DNA of 64,000 nt from Bacteroidota bacterium (GTDB lineage: Bacteria > Bacteroidota > Bacteroidia > 2-12-FULL-35-15), in contig CANJPX010000009.1 in NCBI GenBank assembly GCA_947476185.1, positions 1 to 64,000 of the forward strand, in the 5' to 3' direction. The notes under the pieces are model-generated. The model searched no databases and was not told the origin of the DNA. It worked only from the letters and a program-made list of their open reading frames with translations. Within the stretch, counting starts at the first letter, position 1. Every line of letters starts with the position of its first letter. The translations under genes were made by a program, and so were the position numbers. Positions 62,901 through 64,000 of this stretch are shown piece after piece.

Positions 62901-63310
62901 TGTGTTTTTGTAACAACTTTTTCAGTTAATGCTTCAGGGTAAGTGACAATGCAAATGTGTTTTTTGCCGGTGTTGATCTTGTTTAATACTTCTGCACGTA
63001 ATAATATGTTTGAGTTGTCAATTGCTTCGTGTTCATAGGGCATCCGGTAAGATGCAGGAAAGAATAAAACATTTTGTTCGCCCAATAGATTTTCAAGGTC
63101 GTTCAGAAAATAAGCGGCCTCTTCTTTGTCGGCAAGAATTAATAAATTGGTTTTGTGAATGTGCTGATAAGCTGATGCAGTAATAAAAGACAGCCCTGAT
63201 CCAATGACTCCTTTTAATTGAATGCGCGTAGCATTCCCCTTCAATTCCTCTGTTAGTAGTAAATTGTTACTTGAATCACCATACTTACGTAAAATATCTT
63301 CCTTCGTCAC
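59939..63310 (-). CDS. mfd: Transcription-repair coupling factor
   Basis: The 1123-residue product removes stalled RNA polymerase at DNA damage and recruits UvrA. N-terminal UvrB-like domains (residues about 1-320; RVDYVVEPGQFSIRGGIVDIFSF near 165), an RNA-polymerase interaction domain (CarD-like; ELKGLNPGDFVTHIDYGVGRYGGL near 430), and the RecG-like translocase with VCGDVGFGKTEVAIRAAFKA (Walker A), IIDEEQKFGV (Walker B), TLTATPIPRTLQF and HQMRGRVGR are all seen. The start is GTG at 63310. It is the largest ordinary gene after metH. Confidence 0.97.
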   Translation of the reverse strand: MTKEDILRKYGDSSNNLLLTEELKGNATRIQLKGVIGSGLSFITASAYQHIHKTNLLILADKEEAAYFLNDLENLLGEQNVLFFPASYRMPYEHEAIDNSNILLRAEVLNKINTGKKHICIVTYPEALTEKVVTKTHLTKNTLELKQGEKIPIDFIAEVLNEYGFERVDYVVEPGQFSIRGGIVDIFSFSNDNPYRVEFFGNEVDSIRSFDPVTQLSVQKVTYCNIIPNVQTKLLQESRQTFLEFIPENSVLWFRHFQLTVDRIENAFAQAELSFSKLDSVIAQLEPNELYIHKDVFTKQVLGFPVVEFGNHFSLSPTKIITYNFSPQPSFNKNFTYLNDNFKSNVRNGLANIIFSDTPKQVERLYKIFEDIAPKKSEDPEIFTPILLSIHEGFIDNELKLACYTDHQIFDRYHRFRLKSSFNKKNEALTLKELKGLNPGDFVTHIDYGVGRYGGLETIEVNGKTQETIRLVYKDYDIVNISIHSLHRIAKYSGKEGAEPKINKLGTNTWATLKQKTKKKVKEIAYDLIQLYAKRKALKGFQFSPDTYMQNELEASFIYEDTPDQIKSTADVKKDMESEWPMDRLVCGDVGFGKTEVAIRAAFKAVSDSKQVAILVPTTILALQHYKTFKERFKDLPCTVDYINRYKSAKQQKETLEKVEKGQVDILIGTHGIVGKGVKFKDLGLIIIDEEQKFGVAVKDKLKTFKTNVDTLTLTATPIPRTLQFSMMGARDLSVINTPPPNRYPVQTELHTFNEEIIRDAISFEISRGGQVFFVHNRVQNIMEVAGMIQRLCPDAKVAIGHGQLEGDKLEQVMLDFVEGEFDVLVATTIIEAGLDISNANTIIINQAHMFGLSDLHQMRGRVGRSNKKAFCYLLTTPVSLLTPEARKRLKAIEEFSDLGSGFSIAMRDLDIRGAGNLLGGEQSGFINEIGFEMYQKILNEAIMELRMEHEELRETDVGGSQKFTQQQHSKYLSDCTIDTDMEILIPDDYVNNITERLNLYRELDDSNTEEQLLKFESQLRDRFGLVPEQAIELIHTIRLRWLAMEIGFEKLLLKNNRMTGYFVQNQNSPYYQSEIFTKVLKFVQHNGRACKMKESNGKLTLSFENIRSINDAIAVLKPLINT

Positions 63311-63477
63311 AGCAGTCAGAGACTGTTTTTATTTTTGTTCAATTATGAAACTGAACCATATCAATTAAATCTCTCCGCGTTGATCAGGATTGCAATCTTT
63401 GATGTTATTGTTAGCATTCTGCATTAAAGAAAGCCATCGGAAATTCTTATTCGTGTTTTTTAGAAATGAATATCTTT

Positions 63478-64000
63478 CTAGGAAGCATTTACCTCTGAAT
63501 ACTTTTTCATGAACTCACAGGCCATATCTACCATGTCTGCCGATCCGATGAATAAAGGCGTTCGTTGATGCAGTTCTTTCATATCCAATTCCATGATGCG
63601 TTTTGTCCCGTTGCTAGCTTTCCCACCAGCTTGTTCAATAATAAATGCCAAAGGATTGCATTCATAAAGCAAGCGCAATTTCCCTTTCGGAGATTTTGCA
63701 GTTGTCGGATAAATATAAATTCCGCCAATGATCAGGTTACGGTGAATATCAGCAACGCCTGAGCCTATATATCGTGATGAATATGGTCGGCTGGTTGCAT
63801 CGTCTTCTTCCTGACAATATTTAATATATTTTTTCACTCCATCAGGAAAGTGGACATAATTTCCTTCATTTATGGAATATACTTTGGCAGATTTAGGTGT
63901 TTGCATATTTGGATGCGACAAACAAAATTCTCCGATAGAAGGATCCAGCGTAAATCCGTTCACTCCTTTTCCTGTGGTGTAAACCATCATACAAGAGGAG
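63478..64000 (-). CDS. fbp: Fructose-1,6-bisphosphatase, class 1 (5' end beyond window)
   Basis: The frame is open from its stop at 63478 to the window edge; an internal ATG at 63990 is not a start because the reading continues upstream ([10 protein letters not shown]). The visible ~174 residues are the C-terminal half of a class 1 FBPase: [79 protein letters not shown]. It makes fructose 6-phosphate in gluconeogenesis with magnesium. With gpmI in the same window it serves the central glycolytic/gluconeogenic path. The 167-bp spacer between it and mfd shows no gene. Confidence 0.95.
   Translation of the reverse strand, partial: SSCMMVYTTGKGVNGFTLDPSIGEFCLSHPNMQTPKSAKVYSINEGNYVHFPDGVKKYIKYCQEEDDATSRPYSSRYIGSGVADIHRNLIIGGIYIYPTTAKSPKGKLRLLYECNPLAFIIEQAGGKASNGTKRIMELDMKELHQRTPLFIGSADMVDMACEFMKKYSEVNAS

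Noticed and set aside
63478-63990. Complete short gene starting at the ATG at 63990
   Set aside because: The sequence is the C-terminal half of class 1 FBPase and the frame runs on to the window edge.
1-64000. CRISPR array, prophage or integrated plasmid
   Set aside because: No regularly spaced direct repeats, phage structural or integrase genes, or replication genes were seen; gene content is mostly housekeeping.

Overview
The window is AT-rich bacterial DNA from a member of the Bacteroidota. The evidence is the TAnnTTTG-type -7 promoter elements, few Shine-Dalgarno sites, secreted proteins ending in a type IX secretion / gliding-motility C-terminal domain, a LptC lipoprotein and a GldL-like membrane protein. 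The order cannot be fixed from sequence alone; a Chitinophagales- or Sphingobacteriales-like lineage is a guess. There is no rRNA, CRISPR array or transposase gene. One tRNA (Phe) is present.

Layout. 1-0.9 kb: two small exported proteins of unknown function on the minus strand. 0.9-1.8 kb: a long spacer holding a structured minus-strand leader and a SAM-I riboswitch with terminator that controls metH. 1.8-6.0 kb: metH, encoding cobalamin-dependent methionine synthase, which carries two in-frame repeat insertions; one brings a complete DUF559 nuclease domain between 30-bp inverted repeats. 6-10.2 kb: a WG-repeat protein, a PadR regulator with a GldL-like membrane protein, and a histidine kinase/response regulator pair. 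10.2-19 kb: an IGHMBP2-like helicase, a TolC/HlyD efflux pair, tsaB, a YD-like secreted protein and a DUF255 thioredoxin-fold protein. 19-22.4 kb: an MtfA-like metallopeptidase with a membrane tail, a LEA-like lipoprotein and an M20 dipeptidase. 22.8-29.2 kb: three large secreted adhesin-like proteins with type B T9SS C-termini. 29.4-32.8 kb: gpmI, an orphan sensor kinase, a truncated globin and tRNA-Phe. 32.8-39.7 kb: the envelope-related run coaX, OMP, lptC, small membrane protein, CorC/CNNM, ppiD. 39.9-49.5 kb: SulP transporter, methyltransferase, Crp/Fnr regulator, ppa and acs, fabH and a TPR-like protein. 49.5-56.8 kb: the elongasome operon mreB-mreC-mreD-mrdA-rodA with purH upstream. 57-64 kb: FtsX/MacB-like permease, fatty-acid desaturase, mfd, and the 3' part of fbp running off the edge.

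How genes work together. The riboswitch ties MetH production to SAM level. Acs and Ppa form a pair in which Ppa removes the pyrophosphate made by Acs. MreBCD, PBP2 and RodA build the lateral wall. LptC, the OMP and PpiD serve outer-membrane biogenesis.

The strongest novelty candidate is the DUF559 nuclease element inside metH, together with a solo palindrome of apparently the same repeat family at a second tolerant linker of the same gene. A second notable pattern is five genes with TAnnTTTG exactly four bases before the ATG, which implies leaderless transcripts.
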